A DNA stretch of 64,000 nt from Prorocentrum cordatum (lineage: Eukaryota > Sar > Dinophyceae > Prorocentrales > Prorocentraceae): positions 1 through 64,000 of the forward strand of contig CAUYUJ010019090.1 in assembly GCA_963575745.1 (NCBI GenBank). Reading direction: 5' to 3'. Made by a program: the position numbers and the translations under genes. The notes under the pieces were generated by a model. That model saw only the letters and a program-made list of their open reading frames with translations, made no database searches and was not told the DNA's origin. This document shows positions 49,344-61,282 of the stretch, in pieces (the stretch's first letter is position 1; the number at the start of each line of letters is the position of its first letter).

Positions 49344-50329
49344 AATTCCGGGGCGCTGGAGAGCTAGTTGGCAAGAAAAATTCCCGGAGAGCTCTCTTAG
49401 AGCTAAAGGATTAACGATTTTCCCGGAGAGCTCTCTCGGAGCTAAAGGGTTTAAGATAACTCGCATAGCTTCCCTGAGCAAGTTATTGCTGGAAGCTTAA
49501 GAGTACATCCGGAGCGCTGGAGAGCTAGTTGCAAGAAAAATCTCGACGGACCTTTTGCAGACTTTTTGTCGGTTGAAAATTTTGTTCTCGAAATTCAACA
49601 ATTCGTTTGAGCTCTAGTATTTTTTCCCGTGATATTCGACCATCTTGATCTCAGCTCGATCAGGTACCTTTTACTGCCAAAAAGCACACGGGCGGGATCG
49701 GCCGTTTCGAGTCATCTTGATACGCGCTGTCGGTTTTCTCAAGATAACTCGAGCTTCAGGACAGCTACAGAGCTGGTGAGCACAGCTAATCGATTCAGAA
49801 TAATTAGGCGCGCTCGTCTGTCGAATCGAGAGGTGTGAACTCGGTCTGCTATCTGAGCTAGGTCCGCAAACCTATTCGTTGTATTCGAGTCATCGTAGCA
49901 GACGCTCTCGGTTTTCTGTACTTAACTCGAGCTGTAGGGCAGTTACAGAGCTTATTGTCACAAACATCGATTGAGAATCATCAGACGCGTTCGTCTGTTC
50001 AAGCGAGAGCTCTGAACTCGGCCTGCTGCCCGAGCTAGGTCCGCGAAACTATTCTTATTGTTCGAGTCATCTGAAGAAGTGCTCTCGGTTTTCTGCACTT
50101 AACTTGTGCTGGGGGAGGGCTTTAGTGCTGCTGGTCACAGAAATCGATTTCGAGACATGAGGCGCGTCCGTCTGTCGAACCGAGAGCTCCGAAATCGGTC
50201 TGCTGCTCGAACTAGCTCCGCGAAACTATTGTATTATTCAAGTCATCCTGAGAGCTGCTGTCACTGTCAGGAAGCTCTACGAGTCCCCCAGCGGTAACAA
50301 AGGTTGACGGTTTACCGCCGGCGCCCAGT
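49344..50329 (+). repeat. A fragment, two family D heads, then family A element
   Basis: The A fragment runs to 49,379. Two D heads (TCCCGGAGAGCTCTC near 49,381 and 49,421) follow, then A from about 49,457 (ACTCGCATAGCTTCC, one change). The A tail is shortened, with the hairpin at 50,270-50,329. Confidence 0.75.
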
Positions 50330-51446
50330 TTGGTGACTTCTGCTCAGTTGAAAATTATGTTCTTAAAATTTGAACATTCGTTAGAGCTCTAGTATTTTTT
50401 ACCGTTATATTCGATCTCATTTCCGCTCGTCATCTTGATCTCAGCTTGATCAGGTGAACATTAGTATCGAAAAGCACTGTGGCGGGATCGGCCGTTTCGA
50501 GTCATCTTGATACGCGGGGGCGATTTTCTGAACATAACTAGAGCTTTAGAAGCTAGAGAGCTGGTAAGCACAGCTAATCGATATGGAATGGTTAGATTCG
50601 CTCGCCTGTTGAACCCGGAGGTCTGAACTCGGTCTGTTAGCCGAGCTAGGTCCGCAAATCTGTTCGTATTATTCGAGTCATCTTGACAGGAACTTTCAGT
50701 TTTCTGTACTTAACTCGAGCTGTAGGGCAGCTACAGAGCTGATATTTACAGAAACCGATTCAGAATCATCAGTTGCGTTTTTCTCTCGAATCCAGAGCTC
50801 TGAACTCGGTCTGCTGCCCGATCTAGAATCGCGAACCTATTCGTATTGTTCGAGCGATCTTAAGAAGTGCTCTCGGTTTTCTTCACTGAACTCGGGCCAA
50901 GGGGGGATACAGTGCTCTTGATCACAGCAATCGATTTAAAGACATCAGGCGCGTCTGCCTGTCGAATCCAGAGCTCGGAACTCTCTGCTGTCCGACTAGG
51001 TTCGCGAAAGCATTCGTATTGTTCGAGGCATCCTGAGAGGTGCTTTCGGTGTTCTGCACTTAACTTGGCCGTAGGGGGGCTGCAGGGCTGGTCTTCACAG
51101 GAGTCGATTCGCACAGATAAGACGGGTCCGCCTGTCGCATTCAAAGGTCTGAACTCGGTCTGATACTCGAGCTGGGTTGCGAAACTATTCGTTTTGTTAG
51201 AGTCATCTTGAGAGGTGCTGTCGATTCACGCATGTAACTCGGGCTGTAGGAAGGCTACAGAGCTCGCGTAGAAGACAGTCCAGAAGCATCGGGGGCGTTC
51301 GGCTGTTGCATCGAGAGGTTTCAAATCGCTCGGGCTCAAAAACTATTCGTTCTCTGCCTTTTTTTCACATATTATATATGTTCTCAGGAAGCTCTACGAG
51401 TCCCCCGGCAGTAAGAAAGGTTGACGGTTTACCGCCGGCGCCCAGT
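50330..51446 (+). repeat. Family A element, forward, 5' truncated
   Basis: It starts TTGGTGACTTCTGC. The hairpin at 51,387-51,446 has a CGGCAGTAAG variant arm. Confidence 0.8.
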
Positions 51447-52260
51447 TCCGGGCGCTGAGAGCTAGATGGCAAGAAAAATCTCGACGGAGCTTTTGATGAC
51501 TTTTGGTCGGTTCAAAATTTCCTTCTCGAAATTCAACCATTCGTTAGAGCTCTAGTATTTTTCCCCGTGATATTCGATCTTATTCCCGCTCGCCATCTTG
51601 ATATCAGCTCGATCGGGTACCTTTCACTGCGGTTCAGAGTCATTAGTCGCTCTACGAGGTGGTATCTGAGTCATCTTGACAAGCGCTCTCGGTTTTCTGC
51701 ACTTAACTCGAGCGATATAACAGCTACAGAGCTGATACTTGCAGAAACCGATTAAGAGTCATTAGTCGCGTTTGTCTATTGAATCGAGAGCTCTGAACTC
51801 GGTCTGCTGATCGCGAATCTATTCATATTGTTCGAACAATCTGGAGAAGTGCTCTCGGTTTTCTTCACTCAACTCGCGCTGAGGGGGGCTACAGTGCTGG
51901 TGTCAGAGGAATCGATTTGAAGACATCAGGCGCGTCCGCCTGTCGAATCTAGATGTCGGAACTCGGTCTGCTGCCGGAATTAGGTCTGCGAAACTATTGT
52001 ATTGTTCGAGTCATCCTGAGAGGTGCTGCCGGTTTTCTGCACTTAACTCGGGCTGTCGGGGGGCTGCAGGGCTGGTAATGACAGGATTCGATTCGCAGAC
52101 ATCAGACGCGTCCGCCTGTCGCATTCAGAGGTCAAAAAATCAACACTATGAGTCAGAATGTTGGTAGGTGCTGTCGGTTTTCTCAACTTAAGTCGAGCTA
52201 GGAAGCTCTACGAGTCTCCTGGCGGTAACCAAGGTTGACGGTTTACCGCCGGCGCCCAGT
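51447..52260 (+). repeat. Family A element, forward, internal deletion
   Basis: The conserved block breaks at about 51,632 with a short unrelated piece before monomers resume. The hairpin is at 52,201-52,260. Confidence 0.75.
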
Positions 52261-52548
52261 TTGAAGCCGGACGGTAGTGGTGCCCGCCAGCAGCCCATCT
52301 TCGCCGGTCCAGAATCCCCGGAGGGGCTTGTAAAACGTCGCAGCGGGTCCGGGAGAGCTTCCGGCAAGCTTCCGCGCGTGCCTGCACGCGCGCAGGCACG
52401 CGTGGATGCTTTCCTGGCAGCGCTTCAGAAGCGCTGCGGGGGAACCCCCCAGAGCCCCAGTAGCGCTTTACGAGAGCGTCCGACGTTCGCCAGGACAGAT
52501 TTCCGGTGTGTGTTCTCTTTGCTCTCCGGCTTTTGGGTGTTACCAAGT
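52261..52548 (+). repeat. Family D element, forward, 5' truncated
   Basis: This is a GC-rich body starting GAAGCCGGACGGT. It contains a palindrome GTGCCTGCACGCGCGCAGGCAC (split: GTGCCTGCACG, CGCGCAGGCAC) at about 52,378-52,400, and ends GCTCTCCGGCTTTTG...TACCAAGT. Confidence 0.7.
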
Positions 52549-52954
52549 ACCTCGTAGAGCTCTTCGGCATCGATGAGCTAGAGGAATTCCGGCGCGGGGT
52601 GGAGCTAGTTGGCGGACCCGGCCAGAAAGGAGAAAGTGATAACTTTTGGGTGGTTTTGCGAAAAATTGAAGGATGTTTGACAATTAATTTTGAGAAAGCA
52701 GATATTTCGCACCTTTAGTGGGTTATGGCGCGTCCGTCAGTAAAATTTTCAGGCCCATAGGTGCAGTATTACTATCAAAACACTTGGAGCAACCGACTTT
52801 GGACGAAAACCAAAAAATCGTGATTTTTTTTTAAAATTTTTCGGCTCTCGCTTCAGAAGCTTCCTTCACGTGTTCTGAGACGTGCGATGTGAGAGAAGAG
52901 CTCTACGAGGGTCCCGGCGGTAACCTGGTTGACGGTTTACCGCCGGTTCCCAGT
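52549..52954 (+). repeat. Complete family C element (406 bp), forward
   Basis: It runs from ACCTCGTAGAGCTC at 52,549 to CAGT at 52,954. The 3' motif GAGCTCTACGAGG is at 52,899. Confidence 0.8.
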
Positions 52955-53647
52955 CTCGACGGACCTTTTGGTGATCTTTTCCCGGAGAGCTCGCTGAGAG
53001 CTAAAGGGTTTAGAATTAGAAGCCGGACGGTGGTGGTGCCGCCAGGAGCTCCTCCACGGCGGTCCACAGGCCTCGCAGAAACTCCGGCGAGCCGGCAGCG
53101 GGTTCGGGAGCGCTTTCCACGTGTGCCTGCACGCTTGCAGGCACGCAGCGCTTCGAAAGTGCTGCAGGGGAGCCCCCCAGCGCTCTCGAGGGAAGATTTC
53201 CCCCCCCCGACAGTCTCTTACTTCGTAGAGCTCTTCGGCATCGATGAGCTAGAGGAATTCGGGCGCGGGCTGGAGCTAGTTGGCCGACCCGGCCGCGACG
53301 GACAATGTGCGAACTTTGGGTCGGTTGGACGAACTTTGTGAGAGATTTGAACATTCGTTTTAAGAAACGGTATTTTTCGCAGCTGTAGTGGGTTTTGTCG
53401 CGTCCGCCAATGAATTCTCAGGTCCGTAGCTGCAGTATTACTATCAAAAGACTTGGCGGAACCGTCGTTCGGTGACAACAAAAAACTTACTTTTTCGAGT
53501 TTTCAGCTCGCGTATCAGAAAAGCTCCTGCCACGTGTTCTAAGCAGCGCCGTGCGAGAAAAGAGCTCTACGAGGCTCGCGGCGGTAACCTGGTTGTCGGT
53601 TTACCGCCGGCTCCCAGTCGCTCTCCGGGTTTTCGACGCTACCAAGT
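52955..53647 (+). repeat. Family D element interrupted by a complete family C element
   Basis: An A sliver (52,955-52,977) precedes D 52,979-53,219, starting TCCCGGAGAGCTC. Complete C runs 53,220-53,618. The D 3' end resumes at 53,619 (GCTCTCCGGGTTTT...ACCAAGT). The two D halves carry the inverted CCCGGAGAGC/GCTCTCCGGG pair at 52,981 and 53,620. Confidence 0.75.
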
Positions 53648-54653
53648 GGTCGGTTGAAAATTTTGTTCTCGAAGTTGAACAATTCGTTAGAGCTCTAGTA
53701 TTTTTTTCCCTATGATATTCGATCTTATTCCGCTCGCCATCTTGATCTCAGCTCGATCGGGTACCTTTTACTGCCAAAAAGCAGGCAGGATCGGCCGTTT
53801 TGGATCATCTTGTCACGCGGTGACGGTTTTCTCAAGATAATTCGAGTTTCAGGCTACAGAGCTGGTGGGCACAGCTAATCGATTCAGAATGATCAGGCGC
53901 GTTCGCCTGTTGAATCCAGAGGTCTGAACTCGGTCTGCTAGCCGAGCTAGGTCCACAAACCTATTCGTATTATTCGAGTCATCTTGACAGACGCTCTCGG
54001 TTTTATGTACTTAACTCGAGATATAGGGCAGCTACAGAGCTAATGCGTACAGAATCTGATTCAGAATCACCATTGGCCGTTGTCTGTTGAATCCAGAGCT
54101 CTGAACTTGGTCTGCTCCCCGATTTAGAATCGCGAAACTATTCGTATTGTTCGAGTCATCTTGAGAGATGCTGTCGGTTCTCTGCACTTAACTGGGGCTC
54201 TCGGGGGGCTGGATGCTGGTAATCACTGGAATCGATGTAGAGACATTAGGCGCGTCCGCCTGTGGAATCCAGAGCTCGGAACTCGGCCTGGGAGGTGCTG
54301 TCGGTTTCTTGCACTTAACTCGGGCTGTAGGGGGGCCTGCAGGGCTGATAATCACAGAACTGAACTTGGTCTGATACTCGAGCTAGGTTTGCCAAACTAT
54401 TCGAATTATTCGAGTCATCTTGAGAGATGCTGTCGATTTACGCACGTAACTCGGGCTGTAGGAGAGCTACAGAGCTCGTAGAGAAGACAATCCAGCAGCA
54501 TCGGGGGCGTTTGGTTGTTGCATCTGAGAGGTCTGAAATTGCTTGGGCTGAAAAACTATTTTTTCTGTGTCATTTTTTCGACATAATATGTTGTCAGGAA
54601 GCTCTACGAGTCCCCCGGCGGTAAGAAAAGATGACGTACTGCCGGCGTCCATT
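53648..54653 (+). repeat. Family A element, forward, decayed 3' hairpin
   Basis: It starts GGTCGGTTGAAAATTTTG. The hairpin at 54,597-54,653 lost part of its centre (AAAAGATGACGTACTGCC). Confidence 0.75.
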
Positions 54654-55035
54654 AACTCGTAGAGCTTCCCTTAGCAAGTTATTGCTGGAAGCTTAAGAGT
54701 AATAACTCGTAGAGCGTCCCTTAGCAAGCTATTGCTGGAAGCTAAAGAGTAAATCCGGGGTGCTGGAGAGCTAGTTGGCAAGAAACATCTCGACGGACCT
54801 TTTACTGACTTTTGGTCCAAATTTGGTTCTCGAAATTCCTCAATTCGTTAGAGCTCTAGTATTGTTTCCCGTGATATTCGATCTTATTCCCGCTCGCAAT
54901 CTTGATCTCAGCTCGATCGGGTACCTTTTACTGCCAAAAAGCACTGCGGCGGGATCGCCCGTTTCGGGTCATCTTGTCACGCGGTGACGGTTTTCTCAAG
55001 ATAACTCGAGCTATAGGACAGCTACAGCGACCTCT
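54654..55035 (+). repeat. Family A 5' half, forward (left arm of a palindrome)
   Basis: Two heads in tandem start at 54,656 and 54,703, followed by the conserved block and the first part of a monomer. It breaks off at the orientation switch. Confidence 0.75.
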
Positions 55036-55588
55036 GGGACCTACAGATAAGATAACTCGAATAATACGAATAGGTTTGCGGACCTAGCTCGGCTAGCAGA
55101 CCGAGTTCAGACCTCTGGGTTCAACAGCGCGCCTGATCATTCTGAATGGATTAGCTGTACTTCTGTAAAGCTCTAGTTATCTTGAGAAAACCGTCACCGC
55201 GTGAGAAGATGACCCGAAACGGCGATCCCGCCCGTGCGCTTTTTGGCAGTAAAAGGTACCCGATCGAGCTGATATCAAGACAGCGGGAATAAGATCGAAC
55301 ATCACGGGAAAAATGCTAGAGCTCTAACGAATGTTCAAATTTCGAGAAGAAAATTTTTAACCAACCAAAAGTCACCAAAAAGTTCGTCGAGATTTTTGTT
55401 GCCAACTAGCTCTCCAGCGCCCCGGAATTACTCTTAAGCTTCCAGCAATAACTTGCTAAGGGAAGCTCTACGAGTTACCAGCTCTGTAGCTGTCCCGTAT
55501 CTCAAGTTAAGTCTCATGTATCGAGAACACGTATTCGGAATTACTCTTATGCTTCCAGCAAAATTGTGCTAATTCAAGCTCTACGGGT
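55036..55588 (-). repeat. Family A 5' half, reverse (right arm of a palindrome)
   Basis: Monomer remnant, conserved block and heads mirror 54,656-55,030. Together they form a large inverted repeat centred near 55,060-55,090. A short decayed head follows at 55,540-55,588. Confidence 0.75.
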
Positions 55589-56771
55589 TACTGGGCGACG
55601 GCGGTAAACCGTCAACCTTTCTTACTGCCGGGGGACTCGTGGAGCTTCCTGACAATATATAATGTCGAACAAAATTGGAGAGAACGAATAGTTTTTCAGC
55701 CCGAGCGATTTCAGACCTCTCGATGCAACAGCCGAACGCCCCCCGATGCTTCTGGATTGTCTTCTGAGCTCTGTAGCTCTCCTACAGTCCGAGTTACGTG
55801 CGTCAATCGAGAGCACCTCTCAAGATGACTCGAACAAATGAATAGTTTGGGAAACCCAGCTCGAGTATCAGACCGAGTTGAGACCTCTGAATGCGACAGG
55901 CGGACTCGTCTGATGTCTCTGAATCGATTCCTGTGATTACAAGCCCTGCAGCCCCCCTACAGCTCGAGTTAAGTGCAGAAAGCCGACAGCATCTTTCAGG
56001 ATGACTCGAAATACGAATAGTTTCGCGGACCGAGTTCGGGCAGCAAACCGAGTTCCGAGCTCGGATTCCACAGGCGGACGCGCTTGATGTCTCCAAATCG
56101 ATTGCTGTCACCACCAGCACTGTAGCCCCCTCACAGCCGGAGTTGAGTGCAGAAAACCGACAGCACCTCTCAAGATGACTCGAACAATACGAATAGTTTC
56201 GCGATTCTAGAGCGGGCAGCACCGAGTTCAGAGCTTTGGATTCAACAGACAAACGCGACTGATGATTCTGAATCGGTTTCTGTAAGCACCAGCTCTGTAG
56301 CTGGCCTATAGCTCGAGTTAAGTACAGAAAACGGAGAGCGCCTGTCAAGATGACTCGAATAATACGAATAGGTCTGCGGACCTAGCTCGGCTAGCAGACC
56401 GAGTTCTGACCTCTAGATTCAACAAGCAAACGCGCGTGATCACTCTGAATCGATGACGTGTGCTTACCAGCTCTGTGGCTGGCCTATATCTCGAGTTAAG
56501 TTCAATATACCGACAAGGCCTATATCGATGACTCGAACCAGCCGATCCCGCCGCGACGCCTTTTTGTTGAAATATTTACCCAATCGAGCTGAGCTTAAGA
56601 CGGCGAGAGGGAATAAGATCGAATATAGTCATAAAAAATACTAGAGCTCTAACGAATGGTTGAATTCCGAGAACGAAATTTTCAACCGACCAAAAGTCAG
56701 CAAAAGGTCTGTCGAGATTTTTCTTGCCAACTAGCTCTCCAGGGACCTGGAATCTTAAGCTTCCAGCAACA
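55589..56771 (-). repeat. Family A element, reverse
   Basis: The hairpin module is 55,589-55,648 (a GGGCGACGG change reduces pairing). Monomers and conserved block run to TAGCTCTCCAGGGACC. Confidence 0.8.
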
Positions 56772-57164
56772 ACTGGCGCCGGCGGTGAACCGTCAACCTG
56801 GTCACCGCCAAGAACCTCGTAGAGCTTCTTTCACGCGCAAAGAGTGCTCAGACTCGAAAGAGAGAGATTCTGGAAGCATTTCTCGAAAAAGGGAAAATTG
56901 TTTTTTTCGTGTCGACATGAAGATGATTCCCCCAAGTGTTTTGATAATAAAAGTGCGCCTACAGGGCTCATACTAAGACAGAGAGGCCCTCATAGTCGTT
57001 TACAGGTGCGAAATCTGCTTTCTTAAAATCAATTGAATATCTTTCAAAAAAATGCAAATACACCCAAAAGTTACCAATGTGTCCTTTCTGGCCGGGTCGA
57101 CCGACTAGCTCCACTCCACGCCGGAATTCCTCTTGCTCATCGATAACGAAGAGCTCTACGAGGT
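56772..57164 (-). repeat. Complete family B element (393 bp), reverse
   Basis: It starts with the hairpin (TGA/TCA arms) at 56,772 and ends GAGCTCTACGAGGT at 57,164, the 5' head. Confidence 0.8.
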
Positions 57165-57500
57165 ACTTGCTTCGGGAAGCTCTTCGAATTACTTGGTAGC
57201 GTCCACTTGGTAGCTTTCAAAACCCGGAGAGCAAAGGGCAAACACACCAGAAGGCTTCTCTGGCGAGCCCTCCAATGCTCTCGGAAGGCTGTCCCGGACA
57301 CGTTGCCGGCTTAGGCGAGCTGCTGCGAGGATCCTGGGGCGGCGGAGATGCGCTGCTGGCGGGCACAACCACCGTGCGCTTCTAATCTTGAACCCTTTAG
57401 TTCTCAGCGAGCTCTCCGGGAAAAACCCTGAGAGAATTCGCAGCGTCCACTTGGTCGCGTCACTTGGTAGCGTCCAAAACCCGGAGAGCAAAGGAAACAC
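57165..57500 (-). repeat. Family D element plus extra D 3' end, reverse
   Basis: After an A sliver (57,165-57,189), D runs about 57,190-57,423: ACTTGGTAGCGTCC twice, CCCGGAGAGC, GC-rich body, GAGCTCTCCGGGAAAA. A second D 3' fragment occupies 57,430-57,500. Confidence 0.7.
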
Positions 57501-58412
57501 ACTGGGCGCCGGCGGTAAACCGTCAACCTTGGTTACCGCCGGGAGACTCGCAGAGCTTCCTAGCTCGACTTAAGTTGAGAAAACCGACAGCACCTACCAA
57601 CATTCCGACTTATAGTGAATATTTTTTGACCTCTGAATGCGACAGGCGGATGTCTGCGAATCGACTCCTGCCATTGCCAGCCTGCAGCCCCCCTACAGCC
57701 CGAGTTAAGCAGAAAACCGACAGCACCTCTCAGGATGACTCGAATAATACAGTAGTTTCGCAGACCTAATTCGGGCAGCAGGCCGAGTTCCGAGCTCTCG
57801 ATCGAGAGGCGGACGCGCCTGATGTCTTCGAATCGATGCCTGTGACCACCAGCACTGTAGCCCCCCTCAGCGCGAGTTGAGTGAAGAAAACCGAGAGCAC
57901 TTCTCAAGATGACTCGACCAATACGAAAAGTTTCGTGATTCTAGATCGGGCAGCGGACCGAGTTTAGAGCTCTGGATTCGACAGGCAAACGCAACTGATG
58001 ATTCTGAATCGGTTTCTGTAAATATCAGCTCTGTAGCAGTCCTACAGCTCGGTTAAGAAACCCGAGGGACCTAGCTCAGCTGACAGAGCGAGTTCAGACC
58101 TCTAGATTCAACAGGCGAACGCGCCTAATCATTCTACATCGATTAGCTGTGCTTACCAGCTCTGTAGCTGTCCTAATGCTCGAGATCAAGATGACTCAAA
58201 ACGGCCGATCCTGCCGCAGGGCTTTTCGATAATAATATTCACCCGAACGAGCTGAGATCAAGATAGCGAGCGGGAATAAGATCGAACATCGCAGAAAAAA
58301 TACTAGAGCTCTAACGAATGTTGAAATTTCGAGAACGAAATTTTCAACCGACCAAAAGTCAGCAAAAGTTCCGTCGAGATTTTTCTTGCCAACTAGCTCT
58401 CCAGCGCGCCGA
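57501..58412 (-). repeat. Family A element, reverse
   Basis: The hairpin is at 57,501-57,560, with a TAGCTCGACTTAAGTTGAG tail, about four monomers and the conserved block. Confidence 0.8.
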
Positions 58413-58747
58413 AACTGGCGCCGGCGGTGAACCGTCAACCTGGTCACCGCCGGGAACCTCGTAGAGCTCATTTCACGCGTAAGAGTGCTCGGAGTCGAAA
58501 GAGAGAGCTTCTGGAAGCATTTCTCGAAAAAGAGAAATTGTTTTTTTCGTGTCGATATGAAGATGGTTCCGCCAAGTGTTTTGATAGTAAAAGTGCGCCT
58601 ACAGAGCTCATACTAAGACAGAGAGGCCCTCATAGTCGTTTACAGGTGCGAAAAATCTGCTTTCTTTTAAAATCAATTGAATATCTTTCAAAAAATTGCA
58701 AAACCACCCAAAAGTTATCACTTTGTCCTTTCTGGCCGGGTCGACCA
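58413..58747 (-). repeat. Family B element, reverse, lacking its head
   Basis: The hairpin is at 58,413-58,469. The body stops at GGCCGGGTCGACCA. Confidence 0.75.
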
Positions 58748-59823
58748 ACTGGGCGCCGGCGGTAAACCGTCAACCTTTGTTACCGCCAGGGGACTCGTAG
58801 AGCTTCCTGACAACATATAACGTCGAAAGAAATTACACAGGAAATAGTTTTTCAGCCCAGGCAATTTGAGACCTCTCGGATGCAACAGGCGAACGCCCTC
58901 GATTCTAGATTGTCTTCTGTACGAGCTCTGTAGCTCTCCTACAGCCCGAGTTACGTGCGTAAATCGACAGCACCTCTCAAGATGACTCGAACAATACGAA
59001 TAGTTTGGCAAACCTAGTTCGAGTATCAGAATCCCCTGTGATTACCAGCTCTGCAGCCCCCCCTGCAGCCGAGTTAAGTGCAGGAAACCGAGAGCCCGTC
59101 TCAGGATGACTCGAACAATACGAATAGTTTCGCGGACCTAGTTTGGGCAACAGACCGAGTTCGGAGCTCTGGATTCCGCAGCCGAACGCGCCTGATGTCT
59201 CAAAATCGATTCCAGTGATTACCAGTCATGCAGCCCCCCTAGAGCCATAGTTGAGTGCAGAGAACCGACAGCATCTCGCAAGCGACTCGAATAATAGGAA
59301 TAGTTTCGCGATTCTAGATCGGGCAGCAGACCGAGTTCAGAGCTTTGGATTCAAGAGACAACGGCCACTGATGATTATGAACCAGATTATGTACGCATCA
59401 GCTCTTTAGCTGTCCTGTAGCTCGAGTCGAGTACAGAAAACCGAGAGCGCAAGTCAAGATGACCTGAATAGTACGAATAGGTTTGCGCGCCTAGCTCGCT
59501 AGCAGACCGAATTCAGACCTCTGGCTTCAACAGGCGAACGCGCCTCATCATTCTGAATCGATTAGCCGTGCTTACCAGCTTTCTAGCTATCCTGAAGCTC
59601 GAGTTTTCTTGAGAAACCGACACCGCGTGACAAGATTACTCGAAAGGGCCGATCCCGCCCGTGTGCTTTTTGGCAGTAAAAGGTACCCGATCGAGCTGAG
59701 ATCAAGATGGCGAACGGTAATAAGATCGAATATCACGGGAAAACATACTAGAGCTCAAACAAATTGTTGAATTTCGAGAACAAAATTTTTAACCGACCAA
59801 AAGTCAGCAAAAGGTCTGTCGAG
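58748..59823 (-). repeat. Family A element, reverse
   Basis: The hairpin is at 58,748-58,807. Monomers show small deletions (near 59,028, for example). The conserved block runs to GGTCTGTCGAG. Confidence 0.8.
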
Positions 59824-60178
59824 ACTGGCGCCCGCGGTGAGACGTCAACCTAGTCACCGCCGGGAACCTCGTCGTTCTCGAAAAATTCAACATTGATTTT
59901 TTTTATGTCGAAACAAGCTTGGTTCCCCCAAGTGTTTTGGTAGTGAAAGTGCGCCCAGAGAGCTCATATTAAGACGCTGAAGCTCTTATAACCTTTCACA
60001 GGTACGAAAAATCTGCTTTCTCAAAATGAATTGTCGAATATCTTTCAAATATTTGCAAAAAAACCCAAAAGTTATCACTTTGTCCTTTCTGGCCGGGTCG
60101 GCCAACTAACTCCACCCCGCGCCGGAGTTCCTCTATCTAATCGATAACGAAGAGCTCTACGATGTATTTTTCTTGCCA
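59824..60178 (-). repeat. Family B element, reverse, decayed hairpin
   Basis: The 3' module (59,824-59,873) breaks at CCTCGTCGTTCTCG. The body is typical, with its head at about 60,120-60,165 (GAGCTCTACGATGT). Confidence 0.7.
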
Positions 60179-61282
60179 ACTGGGAACCGGCGGTAAAACG
60201 TTAACCAGGTTACCGCCGGGGCCCTCGTAGAGCTCTTTTCTCACACGGCGCTCATCGGTAAGCATGAAGAAAGCGTCTAGAACAAGACCTGAGAAACTCG
60301 AAAAATCACGTTTTTCTGTTTTTATCCAACGTTGATTCCCCCAAGTGTTTTGATAGTAATACTACAGCTACAGACCTGAAAATATTACTGGCAGGCGCGC
60401 CTTAACCCACTACAGGTGCGAAAAATGCGAGAGGCCGACGCGTCTGATGTCTGCGAATTGACTCCTGTAATTACCAGCCCTGCAGCCCCCCTACAGCCCG
60501 AGCTAAGTGCAGAAAACCGACAGCACTTCTCAGGATGACTCGTACAATAGAGTAGTTTTGCGGACCTAATCCGGGCAGCAGATCGAGTCTCGAGCTCTGG
60601 ATTCGACAGACGAACGCGCCTGATGTCTTCAAATCGATCCCTGTGACCACCAGCACTGTAGCCCCCCTCAGCGCGAGTTAAGTGAAGAAAGCCGAGAGCA
60701 CTTCTTAAGATGACTCGAACAATATGAATAGTTTCGCGATTCTAGATCAGGCAGCAGACCGACTTCAGAGCTCTGGATTCGACAGCAAAATGCAACAGAT
60801 CATTGTGAATCGATTTCTGTAAATATCAGCTCTGTAGCTGTCCTACGAGTTAAGTACAGAAAACCGAGACTTCCTGTCAAGATGACTCGAATGATACGAA
60901 GGTTTTGGGACCTAGCTCAGCTAACAGACCGATTTCAGACCTCTAGATTCAACAGGCGAACGCGCCTAATCATTCTACATTGATTAGCTGTGCTTACCAG
61001 CTCTGTAGCTTCTGAAGCTCGAGTTATGTTCAGAAAACCGTCAGCGCGTATCAAGATGACTCAAAACGGTCGATCCCGCCACAGTGCTTTTCGATAATAA
61101 TATTCACCCGATCGAGCTGAGATCAAGATGGCGAGCGGAAATAAGATCGAATATCACGGGAAAAAATACTAGAGCTCAAACGAATTGTTGAATTCCGAGA
61201 ACAAAATTTTCAACCGACCAAAAGTCATCAAAAGTTCTATCGAGATTTTTCTTGCCAACTAGCTCTCCAGCGCGCCGGAATT
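60179..61282 (-). repeat. Family C 3' part fused to family A monomers, reverse
   Basis: The C hairpin (60,179-60,237) and body run to about 60,426. Family A monomers then begin without an A hairpin, with the conserved block to 61,280. Confidence 0.75.
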
